From Chloroflexota bacterium (GTDB lineage: Bacteria > Chloroflexota > Anaerolineae > CG2-30-64-16): DNA of 41,404 nt. The notes below the pieces were generated by a model that saw only the letters and a program-made list of their open reading frames with translations, did no database searches and was not told the DNA's origin. Both the position numbers and the translations under genes were made by a program. The stretch is from the NCBI GenBank assembly GCA_016876015.1, contig VGOD01000022.1, forward strand, positions 1 through 41,404, read 5' to 3'. Of this stretch, positions 31,290 through 41,300 are shown one piece after another. The stretch's first letter is position 1; each line of letters opens with the position of its first letter.

Positions 31290-31373
31290 AGCATCCTGGC
31301 AGAGCAACCGCATCCTGCCGCGCGTGCTCAGGATGCGGGGTGGGATCTACCACCTTGCTCTGCTCAGGATGCT
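31290..31373. repeat. 84-nt nested inverted repeats forming a three-way junction
   Basis: Outer arms 31290-31307 and 31355-31373 pair over 18 bp with one bulged base (31364). Inside, 31308-31317 pairs with 31329-31338 (CCGCATCCTG/CAGGATGCGG), and GGTGG 31339-31343 pairs with CCACC 31350-31354. The stems abut with no unpaired base at the junction. It lies between the HAD and CDF genes. Confidence 0.75.
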
Positions 31374-31438
31374 CTCACAGTCCACTGAGACCAGTAATCT
31401 ATTGTAGGGCCGCAGCCGACGGTGGAGTATGTCCTACG

Positions 31439-32194
31439 TCATGTGCGAACTTTGAAAGCCAACGCATCCAGCAACTCGGGCAGTTCCCGGATGCGCGCAT
31501 CGGGGACGATATCTGCACGGGCGTCTTCGCTGCGATGCGCGACTTCGATCAGCACGGCCTTCATGCCGACGCTTTGCGCGCCTTGCACATCCGCGATCAG
31601 CCGATCGCCCACGTGCCACGCGCATTCCGGCCGGACCCCGAGGGCTTCGAGCGCGACGCGGAAGATCGCAGGGTGGGGCTTGGCCGCCTGCACTTCCGAT
31701 GAGTAGATGCAAGTGTGAAAGAAATCCAGCAGGCCGCGGCGCGCCAGCCCCGCCTGCGCGATAGCGCCGGGTTGCAGGGTGTTGGAGATGACGCCGAGCC
31801 TATAGCCGTGGTCGCGCAGCGCCTGCAGCACGTCCCGCGCGCCAGCGCGCAGGGGCGGCCCTTCAACGCCGCCATGCTGATAGAAGGCTTCGCCCGCGAC
31901 GCGCACCAGCCCATCGTCGGCCGGGATCCCCATGCGCGGCAACAACCAGCTCAGCACGTCATAGATCGCAATCCCGCGCAGCTCGACCAGCGCGGCCTGG
32001 TAGCGAGCCTCGCTGTGATGGGCCACCTCTCGGCAGAAGTGATCGCGCGGCGGCAGGCGCACGCCCCTGGCGGCCAGCGCATCGTAGACCCGGCCGGCGC
32101 GCACGATCACCCGTGCCTCATAGTCCCCGCGCCCCTCGCCCAGGTCCACCAACGTGTCGCCCATGTCGAAGGTGATGGCTTGGATTGGCGGCAT
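31439..32194 (-). CDS. HAD-superfamily hydrolase with DxG motif I
   Basis: This 251-residue HAD hydrolase has motif I FDMGDTLVDLG, cap helices with YDALAARGVRLPP, motif II LGVISNT, motif III Lys in AAKPHPAIF, and motif IV HVGDRLIADVQGA. In motif I the second Asp (the acid/base position of DxDxT) is Gly, as in several HAD subgroups with FDxGxTL; the nucleophile Asp remains. Phosphatase activity is the default guess, with unknown substrate. It is encoded between trpS and the CDF gene, all on the minus strand. Confidence 0.9.
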   Translation of the reverse strand: MPPIQAITFDMGDTLVDLGEGRGDYEARVIVRAGRVYDALAARGVRLPPRDHFCREVAHHSEARYQAALVELRGIAIYDVLSWLLPRMGIPADDGLVRVAGEAFYQHGGVEGPPLRAGARDVLQALRDHGYRLGVISNTLQPGAIAQAGLARRGLLDFFHTCIYSSEVQAAKPHPAIFRVALEALGVRPECAWHVGDRLIADVQGAQSVGMKAVLIEVAHRSEDARADIVPDARIRELPELLDALAFKVRT

Positions 32195-32249
32195 GAGTGG
32201 CTCCCGTGGCTGTGGTGGATTGGCAGATTGGTGGAACAGCCCTCGATGT

Positions 32250-32297
32250 CTCCCAACTTACCAATGTACCAGTGTACCAATTTACCAATCTACCAAC

Positions 32298-32313
<16 letters not shown>
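32250..32313. repeat. Octamer array carrying the trpS stop codon
   Basis: Plus-strand units CTCCCAAC, TTACCAAT, GTACCAGT, GTACCAAT, TTACCAAT, CTACCAAC and TTACCTAC keep one register from 32250. The trpS stop (TAA, 32300-32298) is inside TTACCTAC, and the last Gly-Arg codons come from the next partial unit. The array separates trpS from the HAD gene. Confidence 0.85.
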
Positions 32314-33356
<1,043 letters not shown>

Positions 33357-33371
33357 AGCTCATCCTCCGTC

Positions 33372-33417
33372 AAAAACAATAACGCCCCGTCCCCCTGACA
33401 TCCAGGGACGAGGCGTT
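33372..33417 (-). terminator. Rho-independent terminator of the trpS T-box
   Basis: On the minus strand, AACGCCTCGTCCCTGG pairs with GGGGACGGGGCGTT, followed by ATTGTTTTT. It lies directly after the T-box sequence and before the trpS ribosome-binding site. Confidence 0.85.
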
Positions 33418-33661
33418 TGATCTCGTGGTGCCACCCTGCTTGGGCCAATCATGTGATCGGCCCCGCTCTGCCGATGCGCCGCTGGTGCACCCGCCGGCCG
33501 GGTGAGAGGTCGCATCGCACGCCCGATAACGGCGGCGCTTCCGGTTCCGACTCCCCGGCCCATTCATCGGCGTCGTAGATGCCTCATTTCCACCGTCAGA
33601 GACTCTCTGAATCCCGTCGCGCCGGCTACTCGCCCGGTTCACAGTCGTTGGCGTTTCAACT
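33372..33661 (-). promoter_or_regulatory. T-box riboswitch leader, tRNA-Trp specific
   Basis: The roughly 300-nt leader of trpS carries the T-box core AGGGTGGCACCACGAGA (33437-33421), which can form the antiterminator with the following terminator arm. The bulge TGGC fits a tRNA ending GCCA, and bacterial tRNA-Trp has G73. A Stem I purine motif AGAGAG (33608-33603) precedes GATGAATGGGCC, whose TGG (33562-33560) is the expected Trp specifier codon. Uncharged tRNA-Trp would therefore allow read-through into trpS. Confidence 0.92.
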
Positions 33662-33667
33662 GGCCAC

Positions 33668-33697
33668 AGTATGCCACAAGAGCCGGGGTTCTGTCAA
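33668..33697 (-). promoter_or_regulatory. Promoter of the trpS T-box transcript
   Basis: Perfect minus-strand TTGACA (33697-33692), 18-nt spacer, CATACT (33673-33668) within TGTGGCATACT, an extended -10 like three others here. The predicted start is near 33661. Confidence 0.7.
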
Positions 33698-33754
33698 ACG
33701 ACGAGCTTCTGGCCTGACACTGGCCGCCCAGCGCTCTGGTTTCGAGGCTGTGCG

Positions 33755-33808
33755 AAGCCTCCTTTTGGATCAGCCGGTTTCTGCCGCCGACCACCAAACC
33801 GGCTAAAG
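33755..33808 (-). repeat. 55-bp hairpin repeat, copy B
   Basis: On the minus strand it reads AGCCGGTTTGG...AAACCGGCTGATCC then AAAAGGAGGC. The arms (33804-33796 and 33780-33772) pair over 9 bp. It is homologous without gaps to 15212-15266. A second small hairpin (GAGGCT/AGCCTC, 33744-33761) adjoins it. The rest of the 33698-33950 stretch shows nothing. Confidence 0.55.
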
Positions 33809-33952
33809 CCTGGAATCCAGCCCCCCTGTCTTTCAGCCGCCATAGCGCCGCGGCCGGCATGAGCAACCGCCTTCTGTCTCCTGCTCCCGGCCTCCTGACC
33901 GTAGCCCGCACGGCGAATCTGCTATGTTGCGAAGTCGTCAATCGGCCGGTAG

Positions 33953-33963
33953 TGTGGTATAAT
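33953..33963 (+). promoter_or_regulatory. Extended -10 promoter of secA
   Basis: TGTGGTATAAT (33953-33963) has a perfect -10 with TG extension, identical to the phd-mazF element. Transcription would start near 33970. This excludes ATG 33966 and supports ATG 34005. Confidence 0.7.
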
Positions 33964-34004
33964 CCATGCAACCTGAACTTGCACCTATTGAGGATTCAGC
34001 ATCC

Positions 34005-37000
34005 ATGTTTAAGTCCCTGGTAAAGACAGTTTTCGGCAGCGCAAGCGAACGAGAAGTCAGAAAGCTGCAACCGATCATTGACGAAGTCAATGCGCTGGAG
34101 TCCGAAGTTCACGACATGAGCGAAGCTGATCTGCGCGGCCAGACCGAGCTCTTCCGCAGCCAGATCAGCGAGCAGACGCGCGACCTGCGCGACCAGTTGG
34201 CTGCCGCGCGCGCAGATTGGCTGAATGAGACGGACCAGGCCGGCCAGATACCGCTTAAGACCGAGGTCGAACGGCTCGAAAAGGAGCTGAAGGAGGCGGA
34301 GCGCGCTGCCATGGACGCCGTCCTCCCGCGCGCCTTTGCGACAGTGCGCGAAGCCGCCATCCGGGCCATCGGCCAACGCCACTACGACGTGCAGTTGATC
34401 GGCGGCGCGGTGCTGCATAGGGGCGCGATCGCGGAGATGAAGACCGGCGAAGGCAAGACCCTGGTGGCCACGCTGCCGCTCTATCTGAATGCGTTACTGG
34501 GCAAAGGCTGTCATCTCGTCACCGTGAACGACTACCTGGCGCGGCGTGATGGCGGCTGGATGGGGCGCATCTACCATCTGCTGGGCCTCTCGGTCGGTCT
34601 GGTGACCGCCGGCTTCTCTGGGCTGTATGATCCCAACTACGTTGACCCCGGCGCGGGCCAGGAAGATGAGCGCCTGGTTCACTGGCAGCCAGTCACGCGT
34701 CGAGAAGCCTATCTGGCCGACATCGTGTATGGCACGAACAACGAGTTCGGTTTTGACTATCTGCGCGATAACATCGCGCGCGACATTTCGAACACGGTGC
34801 AGCGCAAGCAATTCTTCGGCATCGTGGATGAGGTGGACAACATCCTGATTGACGAAGCGCGCACGCCGCTGATCATCTCCGGGCCGGCCGGCGAGGCGCC
34901 CGATCAGTATCGGCGCTTCGCCGAGTTGGTGCGGCGTCTGCGGCCCAACACGCGGCCCAAAGAAGCGCCGCCCAACGGCCATTTCAACCTTGATCTGAAG
35001 ACCAAATCCATCACCTTGACCGAAGATGGCATCCGCAAAGTGGAGGAGATGCTGGCAGAGGTCAATGTCGAGGCCGGCGAAAGCCTCTACGATCCTCAGC
35101 ACTACGAGCTGACGCACTACCTGGACAACGCCCTGCGCGCCGAGTACGCGTATCATCGTGACCATGATTACGTCGTACAGGAGCGAGAGGTGATCATCGT
35201 GGATCCCAACACGGGGCGCTTGATGCAGGGACGGCGCTATTCCGATGGCCTGCACGAAGCCATCGAGGCCAAGGAGGGGGTCGAAGTCCAGCGCGAGACC
35301 ATGACCCTGGCCACCATCACGGTCCAGAATTACTTCCGCATGTATCAGAAGCTGGCCGGCATGACCGGCACCGCAGCCACCGAGCAGGACGAGTTTCGCA
35401 AGATCTACAACCTGGATGTCGTGGTCATTCCCACCAACGTCGAGTATATGGCCAGCCGGTCACGCGAGCTGGTGGAGGTCCAAAGCAAGAAAAACGGCGC
35501 CGCAGTCATCGAATACCGTCGCCGCGACCGGCCCGGCGAGCCGCTCTACTTCAGACGCCTTGACTATCCCGACCGCATCTTCCCCAATGCCAGGATGAAG
35601 TACCTGGCCATCATCGAGGAAATCCGCACGGTAATCGCAGAAGGACGGCCGATCCTGGTGGGCACGATTTCGGTGGAAAGCTCCGAGCTGCTGAGCAAAG
35701 AGTTGGCGCGCGCGGGCATCGAGCACACCGTCTTGAACGCCAAGCTGCATCAGAAAGAGGCGGCCGTGGTCGCCCAGGCTGGCCGGCCCGGCGCGGTCAC
35801 CATCTCGACCAACATGGCGGGCCGCGGCACTGACATCTTGCTCGGCGGCAACGCGGAAGGGCTGGCGATGCAGTTAATGGAGGAACGTAGCTTCACCCGC
35901 CAAAGCCTGGGCCACCTGGCGCGACTGGTGGCTCGCGGACAGATCGAGCAAGCCCGCCGTGATGCGTCGTCGCACGCGGGCCTATCGGCCGATCTCGTGG
36001 ATGCACTGCTCGCCATCCGCGACGAATTCGAGCTGGCGCGCCAGTGGAACAGCAGCCCTCTAGGCATCGCAGCCAATCTGGTTGTCCATCGGCTGCGCCC
36101 CCTTTTCGGTGTGGATGAGACCATCGGCCGCGATCTGGCGCGGTTGACGCGCTCTGGTCTGGTGCACCAGGCGCGTGCGCTGGCCGAGGAGCGCGGCATC
36201 TCGCCCGAAGTAGCGCCCTGGCTCAGCCGCTTCTTCATCCAGTGGAGTGCGTTCGAGCAGGCAGCCGCGCGCGATGAGCTGGCGCAGTTCCTGGCCGATC
36301 GCCTGTATGAAGACCATTACAAAGTCCGCGCGGCGCTGGTGCGCAGCGTCTTGGCCGGCAATCTCGAAGCCGCGCAGAAGCTCTGTCGGGAGACGCCCGC
36401 CCTGCCCCCCAGCCTGATCGGCGTCGTGCAAGAGGTGAAGCGGCAGTGCGCCGAGAGCCGCCAGCACATCTGGACCATGGGCGGGTTGCACATCATCGGC
36501 ACCGAGCGCCACGAGGCGCGGCGCATTGACAACCAGCTTCGCGGCCGCGCGGCGCGGCAAGGCGACCCTGGCTCCTCGCAGTTCTTCATTGCGTTGGATG
36601 ACGACCTGATGCGGCGCTTCGGCGGCGAACGCATTCAGGGTCTGATGGAGCGGTTGGGCGTCGGCGAGGATGTCGAGCTCCCACCCTCGGGCATGGTCAG
36701 CAAGTCTATCGAAAACCTGCAAACCAAGGCCGAGACGTTCAACTTCGATATGCGCAAGTACGTATTGGAGTTCGACACGCCGATCAGCCGGCAGCGCGAG
36801 GCGATCTACAGCCGCCGGCGCAGCATCATCGAGGGCGAGCGCGCCGGGCTGGAAGGCGAAGTGCGGCGGCTGTTTCGCCAGGTGCTGCACGACAAGGTCG
36901 AACAGTACTCCACCGGTTTCGAGAACTGGCTGAACGCCGAGATCGAAAACGCGCTGGCCGCCAACAGCAATTCCGTCACCGATGAGGTGAATGCGTGGGC

Positions 37001-38441
37001 CGTGCTCCAACGGCTGAGCAGCCTCATGCCGATCAGCCAGGAGGTCGCGGCCCGGCTGGCCGATGCGCCGGTCGAAGAGTTGCGCCTGGAGTTGCGCGAT
37101 CTGGCCGGCCAGGCGGCCCGCACCGATTGGCCTGATCGGATGCTGGTCGTGGAACTGCAAAACACGTTGCTTTTCCTGCCGCCGCCGCCCGATCTGAACC
37201 TGGTGTATGCCGCAGGCCGCAACCCCATCGAGCAACGCGAGCTGGCGCGTGGACTATACGTGCGCCGCCACGAGAATCTGCTCGACCTGCTGCAAGCCAG
37301 CGGAGTAGATGCGCAGGTCATCGGGGCGCAACGCCAGAGTCGAACTGAGATCATCCGACAGATGTTCGAGGGCCTGAGCCGCGAACGCCCCAGTCGCCAG
37401 CAGTTCGACCGCGAACAACAGGCCGTTGGCCGATCGTTTAGCGACTTCGCGGTGGACACCGTGGTAGCCTGCATGGAGGACCTGGCCAACGACCGCTTGC
37501 ACCATCTGGTCGAGACGCTGTTCGACCTCACCCTTTCAGCCTACTACGTGCAGCTCGGCGAGAACGGCTACAGCTACCTGGATCCTGAGCAAGCACGCGC
37601 GGAAGAGATGCGATCGCTGGCCGACGTGGATATCGCGGAGCTGCGCGACGAGACGACCGCTGCGCTGGCGCGCGTCGAGCCGGCCCGCCTCGCCGCAGCG
37701 GCCGAAGACCCAGCTCTCGATCTGGCAACCGCGGATCGCGACATTCTGCCGGCGGCCATCGCCGACCGCGACCTGGCTGACCTGAGCGATGATGCGGTTC
37801 TGGCGCTCGCAGGTTCGCTGTTGGAGGAGCTGCGGCCAGAATTCCGAGCGACCCTTATCTTGGCGGCCAAACAGCGGTTGGGCAGCCAGGCCATGCGCGA
37901 GTATTGCCAGGCGCAGATGCTCCAGGCCATTGACGTTTTTTGGCCGCAACACCTCACAGCGATGGAAGAGCTGCGAGATGGCATCGGCCTGCAGGCTTTC
38001 GCCCAGCGTGACCCGCTGATCGAATTCAATCGTCAGAGCTTCGCCAGCTTCGACCGGCTGCTGGCCGAGATTGACAAGACCGTGGTGGATCGTTTCTTCC
38101 TCGATCTGCCGCGGCATCAACAGATCATCGCCGCGCACCGGCAGGCGTTACGCGTGCAAGAACGCCTGGCCCTCAGCGGCGCGGTTGTGGATGCCCGCGG
38201 CACGCTGCGCCGGGATATGGCCATTGGCCGCAACGATCCGTGCTGGTGCGGCAGCGGCAAGAAATACAAGCACTGTCACATGCGCACTGACCAGGGTCGA
38301 GACCTGGCCCAAGCCGCCGCGGCCGCGCCGCGCGCCGCCGCAGGCGCGGCCGCTCCGACTGGCGGCGGGAAAGGCGGCCCCCCGCCAGCGCAGCCGTCCC
38401 GTCGTCCCAGCCAGGGACGTTCGTCGCGTCGTAAACGCTAG
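34005..38441 (+). CDS. secA: Protein translocase ATPase SecA, greatly enlarged
   Basis: SecA drives export through SecYEG. Core motifs: HRGAIAEMKTGEGKTLVATL (Walker A), FDYLRDNIARD, DEVDNILIDEARTPLIISGP, MTGTAATEQDEF, TISVESSELLSKEL, STNMAGRGTDILLGGN, GLHIIGTERHEARRIDNQLR, GRAARQGDPGSSQF, LRDGIGLQAFAQRDPLIEFN, and a C-terminal zinc SEC-C motif NDPCWCGSGKKYKHCH. At 1478 residues it far exceeds the usual 800-1000. Extra sequence sits in three places: a coiled-coil-like stretch at about residues 55-105, about 160 extra residues in NBD2 (630-815), and about 260 extra in the helical scaffold (945-1290). All are in frame and helical. ATG 34005 is chosen from the promoter and the MFKSLVKTVFG start. 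Confidence 0.95.
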   Translation: MFKSLVKTVFGSASEREVRKLQPIIDEVNALESEVHDMSEADLRGQTELFRSQISEQTRDLRDQLAAARADWLNETDQAGQIPLKTEVERLEKELKEAERAAMDAVLPRAFATVREAAIRAIGQRHYDVQLIGGAVLHRGAIAEMKTGEGKTLVATLPLYLNALLGKGCHLVTVNDYLARRDGGWMGRIYHLLGLSVGLVTAGFSGLYDPNYVDPGAGQEDERLVHWQPVTRREAYLADIVYGTNNEFGFDYLRDNIARDISNTVQRKQFFGIVDEVDNILIDEARTPLIISGPAGEAPDQYRRFAELVRRLRPNTRPKEAPPNGHFNLDLKTKSITLTEDGIRKVEEMLAEVNVEAGESLYDPQHYELTHYLDNALRAEYAYHRDHDYVVQEREVIIVDPNTGRLMQGRRYSDGLHEAIEAKEGVEVQRETMTLATITVQNYFRMYQKLAGMTGTAATEQDEFRKIYNLDVVVIPTNVEYMASRSRELVEVQSKKNGAAVIEYRRRDRPGEPLYFRRLDYPDRIFPNARMKYLAIIEEIRTVIAEGRPILVGTISVESSELLSKELARAGIEHTVLNAKLHQKEAAVVAQAGRPGAVTISTNMAGRGTDILLGGNAEGLAMQLMEERSFTRQSLGHLARLVARGQIEQARRDASSHAGLSADLVDALLAIRDEFELARQWNSSPLGIAANLVVHRLRPLFGVDETIGRDLARLTRSGLVHQARALAEERGISPEVAPWLSRFFIQWSAFEQAAARDELAQFLADRLYEDHYKVRAALVRSVLAGNLEAAQKLCRETPALPPSLIGVVQEVKRQCAESRQHIWTMGGLHIIGTERHEARRIDNQLRGRAARQGDPGSSQFFIALDDDLMRRFGGERIQGLMERLGVGEDVELPPSGMVSKSIENLQTKAETFNFDMRKYVLEFDTPISRQREAIYSRRRSIIEGERAGLEGEVRRLFRQVLHDKVEQYSTGFENWLNAEIENALAANSNSVTDEVNAWAVLQRLSSLMPISQEVAARLADAPVEELRLELRDLAGQAARTDWPDRMLVVELQNTLLFLPPPPDLNLVYAAGRNPIEQRELARGLYVRRHENLLDLLQASGVDAQVIGAQRQSRTEIIRQMFEGLSRERPSRQQFDREQQAVGRSFSDFAVDTVVACMEDLANDRLHHLVETLFDLTLSAYYVQLGENGYSYLDPEQARAEEMRSLADVDIAELRDETTAALARVEPARLAAAAEDPALDLATADRDILPAAIADRDLADLSDDAVLALAGSLLEELRPEFRATLILAAKQRLGSQAMREYCQAQMLQAIDVFWPQHLTAMEELRDGIGLQAFAQRDPLIEFNRQSFASFDRLLAEIDKTVVDRFFLDLPRHQQIIAAHRQALRVQERLALSGAVVDARGTLRRDMAIGRNDPCWCGSGKKYKHCHMRTDQGRDLAQAAAAAPRAAAGAAAPTGGGKGGPPPAQPSRRPSQGRSSRRKR

Positions 38442-38492
38442 TCAAGTAGCCGGATAGCTTCCAGCCACCGGCGGGCGCTGGTTCGTCATTTA

Positions 38493-38502
38493 CGTGTACA
38501 CG
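38493..38502. promoter_or_regulatory. Perfect 10-bp palindrome before the sensor kinase start
   Basis: CGTGTACACG ends two bases before ATG 38505. It could be a small operator. No Shine-Dalgarno or clear -10 is seen, so the kinase may depend on the secA transcript 64 nt upstream. Confidence 0.35.
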
Positions 38503-38504
38503 AA

Positions 38505-41300
38505 ATGCCCAACCTATCTGCTCATCTCGCACCTGACCAACTCGCAACGCTCGACGCGTTGCAGGCTATCCTGCGCCGGTTGGGTGCCATGCGCGATCTC
38601 CAGAGCCTGTATGCGGCTGCGGTGGACGAAGCCGCAGCCTTTTTCCGCGCGACGCAGTGCGACCTGGCGTTGTACAACCCGGAACGCGGCGATCTCCGCC
38701 GTGTGGGTCACTGTGTCGGTATGACCGACGCGCAGGCCCAGGCGCTCTCCGCGTATCCTCCCCATCGGGTCGCCGAGCTTCTGGCTGCCTGGCCAGAGCA
38801 CGGCGTGATGCGCCTGCTGGATCAGGAGCACATCCACCTGGCCGACGCGCAATTCAGCCGGGATGCGGGTGAATGCGAGGTGTTGCTGGCTCTGATGCGC
38901 GCCGAAGGGCAGATCGTGGGCGTGCTGCGCCTGGCGAACAAGGCCGGCGGAGCATCTTTCGACGAGACCGAGACGTACCTGTTGGGGTTCTATGCCAGCC
39001 AACTGGGGGTACTGATCCACAACTTGCGGCTATTGGATCAAGAACGCCGCGCGCGGCGGTTGGCCGAGACGCTGCTCAAGGCGCCCCAGGTCGTTCAGCA
39101 ACCCGCCTTGGCGTCCGGCAAGATTCCCGCCGCAGCGAGAGGCGCCGATCTGGCGGCCGAGCTCAAACGCCTGTTGGCGCTGCTCAATGAGGTGCTGGCA
39201 TACGGCAGCGCATCGGTGGGCCTGGTCGAGGGAGACCGGCTGCGCATCATTGCGGGCCGCGGCGAGACTATGCCTTCAGAAATGGTCGGCTACAGTTGGG
39301 ATGTGACCACTGATCGCAAAGTCGCGGCCATGATCGAGTCGGGCGCACCGCTCTACCTGCCCGATGTCCTCGCCGATGCACGCTGGGTAGTGTTCAGCGA
39401 GTCCTTGAAGCGCATCCAGGCCTGGATCGGTGCGCCGATCTGGCGACCGGGCAGCGCGCGCCGCGAGCGCGCCAGTCTGATCGGCGTCCTGAACGTGGAT
39501 GGCGCGGTGCCCGGCGCATTCGCTGCCGATGATGTCGCGGTGGTCCAGGCGTTCGCCGATCAGATGGCGATCGTGATCGAGAATCAACGCCTCTATACCA
39601 GCACCGCGCAGCGCGCGGCCGAGCTGGCCGTGCTCAACCAGGTGACGGCGGCGATCAACTCGGTCATGGGTTTGGATGAAGTGTTGCATCTCATCCTGGA
39701 TCTGTTGGGCGGGCTGGTGCAGTTCGAACGCGCCTCGATTGCCCTGCTCGAAGGCTCTGAACTGCTGATTGTCGGCGCCGTTGGCTTTCCGCCCGAGGCG
39801 GCGGTGGTCGGCCGGCGGTACGGCCGAGACGACTTTCCTCTCAACCGCTACGTGGCGGAAATCGGCCGGCCGGTGGCCGTGCCAGACGTCCTGACCGATC
39901 CCCGCTGGCAACGCACTGCGACAGCCGCCGCGGTGCGCGCCTGGCTCGGCGTGCCACTCATCCACCTGGGCCGGACGATCGGCGTGCTGACCTTGACATC
40001 CAGCGCGCCGACCGACTACTCAGCGGAAAACGTGCAACTGGTGAGCGCGATTGCCGAACAAGCCGCGCTCGCGATCGAGCGGGCGCGGCTGCTCGAGGAG
40101 CTACAAGACCATCTGACGCGCGCCGAGCAGCGCAGCCAGGAATTGGCGTTGGTCAACCGTATTTCAGGTCTCCTCAGCGCGACACTCGACCCCCACGACG
40201 TGATGCAGAGCGCCGTAACCAGCCTGGTCGAAGCGCTGGGCATCCAGCAGAGCGGTTTGGTGCTATTCGACTGGGCGGAAGGCTATGGTCAGTTGGTCGC
40301 CGAACATCCGCTGCGCGCAGCCGAAGAGATGGCCAGGTATCGTATTCCCGTGGCGAACAATCTGTCGCTGGCGCGCATCCTGGAGACCAAAACGCCGTTG
40401 GCCATCCGCGATGCCCAGCACGACCCGCTGCTGGCCAACGTGCACGACATCATGGCGCAACGCGGGGTGAAATCCATTCTGCTCCTGCCGCTGATCGTGC
40501 GCGGGGAAGTCATCGGCACGATCGGGCTGGATGAACTGGGCGAACTGCGCGACTTCACCCCGGCTGAGATTTCTCTGGCTCAGACGATCACAAATCAGGC
40601 GGCGATCGCTATCGCCAACGCGCGCCTGTTCGCCGAAACCAGACGCCGGGCCATGCAGTTGCAGACCATTCAGGAGGTGACCGGTCGGATTAGCGCGATC
40701 CTGGACCCAGACGAACTGCTCAGCCAGGTCACAGAGGTGCTTTCCCGACGTTTCGACTACTACCACGTCCACATCTTCCTGGTGGACGAAACGGGCGAAT
40801 ATCTGGTAGCGCGCGCGGGCAGTGGCGAGATCGGCCAGCGGATCGTGGCCAAGGGGTTGCACTTGCGCATCGGGATGCAGGGCATCTGCGGCCAGGCGGC
40901 GGGCGCAGGTCAAACCATCATCGTCAGTGACGTGCGCGCGGATCCTCGCTATCGACCGCACCTGTTGCTGCCCGAAACGCGCTCGGAGATCGCCGTGCCC
41001 ACGCGTTTGGGCGACCGGGTCGTGGGGTTGCTGGATGTGCAAAGCCATCTTGTGGGCGGCTTCGACGAAGCCGATCGCTTCGTCTTGGAGACCCTGGCCG
41101 ACCAGATCGCGATCGGCGTGGAGAATGCTCGTCTCTACCAGACCGCGCAGGAGCGCGCCGGACAACTCGCCGCGGTCAACGCCGAGCTGCGAGCCATGGA
41201 TGAGATGAAGGATGAGTTCATCCAGACCGTTTCGCACGAGCTGCGCACACCGTTGACTTTCGTCAAGGGCTATATTGATAGGACTTTTCCATTAACATAA
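38505..41300 (+). CDS. Five-GAF sensor histidine kinase, truncated after the H-box
   Basis: This 931-residue protein has five GAF-type sensory domains at about 20-170, 195-365, 385-530, 555-705 and 725-885, each ending in the family's alpha-helical signature (ADQMAIVIENQRLY, AEQAALAIERARLL, TNQAAIAIANARLF, ADQIAIGVENARLY). A HisKA start follows, DEFIQTVSHELRTPLTFVKGY with the phospho-accepting His. After GYI the sequence departs from the family (DRTFPLT then stop) and no HATPase domain follows. The break coincides with a jump to A/T-richer sequence, so an insertion or rearrangement probably cut the gene. The signals sensed are unknown. Confidence 0.85.
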   Translation: MPNLSAHLAPDQLATLDALQAILRRLGAMRDLQSLYAAAVDEAAAFFRATQCDLALYNPERGDLRRVGHCVGMTDAQAQALSAYPPHRVAELLAAWPEHGVMRLLDQEHIHLADAQFSRDAGECEVLLALMRAEGQIVGVLRLANKAGGASFDETETYLLGFYASQLGVLIHNLRLLDQERRARRLAETLLKAPQVVQQPALASGKIPAAARGADLAAELKRLLALLNEVLAYGSASVGLVEGDRLRIIAGRGETMPSEMVGYSWDVTTDRKVAAMIESGAPLYLPDVLADARWVVFSESLKRIQAWIGAPIWRPGSARRERASLIGVLNVDGAVPGAFAADDVAVVQAFADQMAIVIENQRLYTSTAQRAAELAVLNQVTAAINSVMGLDEVLHLILDLLGGLVQFERASIALLEGSELLIVGAVGFPPEAAVVGRRYGRDDFPLNRYVAEIGRPVAVPDVLTDPRWQRTATAAAVRAWLGVPLIHLGRTIGVLTLTSSAPTDYSAENVQLVSAIAEQAALAIERARLLEELQDHLTRAEQRSQELALVNRISGLLSATLDPHDVMQSAVTSLVEALGIQQSGLVLFDWAEGYGQLVAEHPLRAAEEMARYRIPVANNLSLARILETKTPLAIRDAQHDPLLANVHDIMAQRGVKSILLLPLIVRGEVIGTIGLDELGELRDFTPAEISLAQTITNQAAIAIANARLFAETRRRAMQLQTIQEVTGRISAILDPDELLSQVTEVLSRRFDYYHVHIFLVDETGEYLVARAGSGEIGQRIVAKGLHLRIGMQGICGQAAGAGQTIIVSDVRADPRYRPHLLLPETRSEIAVPTRLGDRVVGLLDVQSHLVGGFDEADRFVLETLADQIAIGVENARLYQTAQERAGQLAAVNAELRAMDEMKDEFIQTVSHELRTPLTFVKGYIDRTFPLT

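Noticed and set aside
31233..31373. A known NiCo (czcD) or manganese riboswitch in front of the CDF gene
   Set aside because: The layout is a three-way junction plus a long perfect hairpin; I cannot find the conserved nucleotides of either class, so it is left as an unassigned structure.
38455..38485. Terminator hairpin after secA (CCAGC...GCTGG)
   Set aside because: The stem is only 5 bp with a GC-rich loop and no T-run follows; too weak to call.
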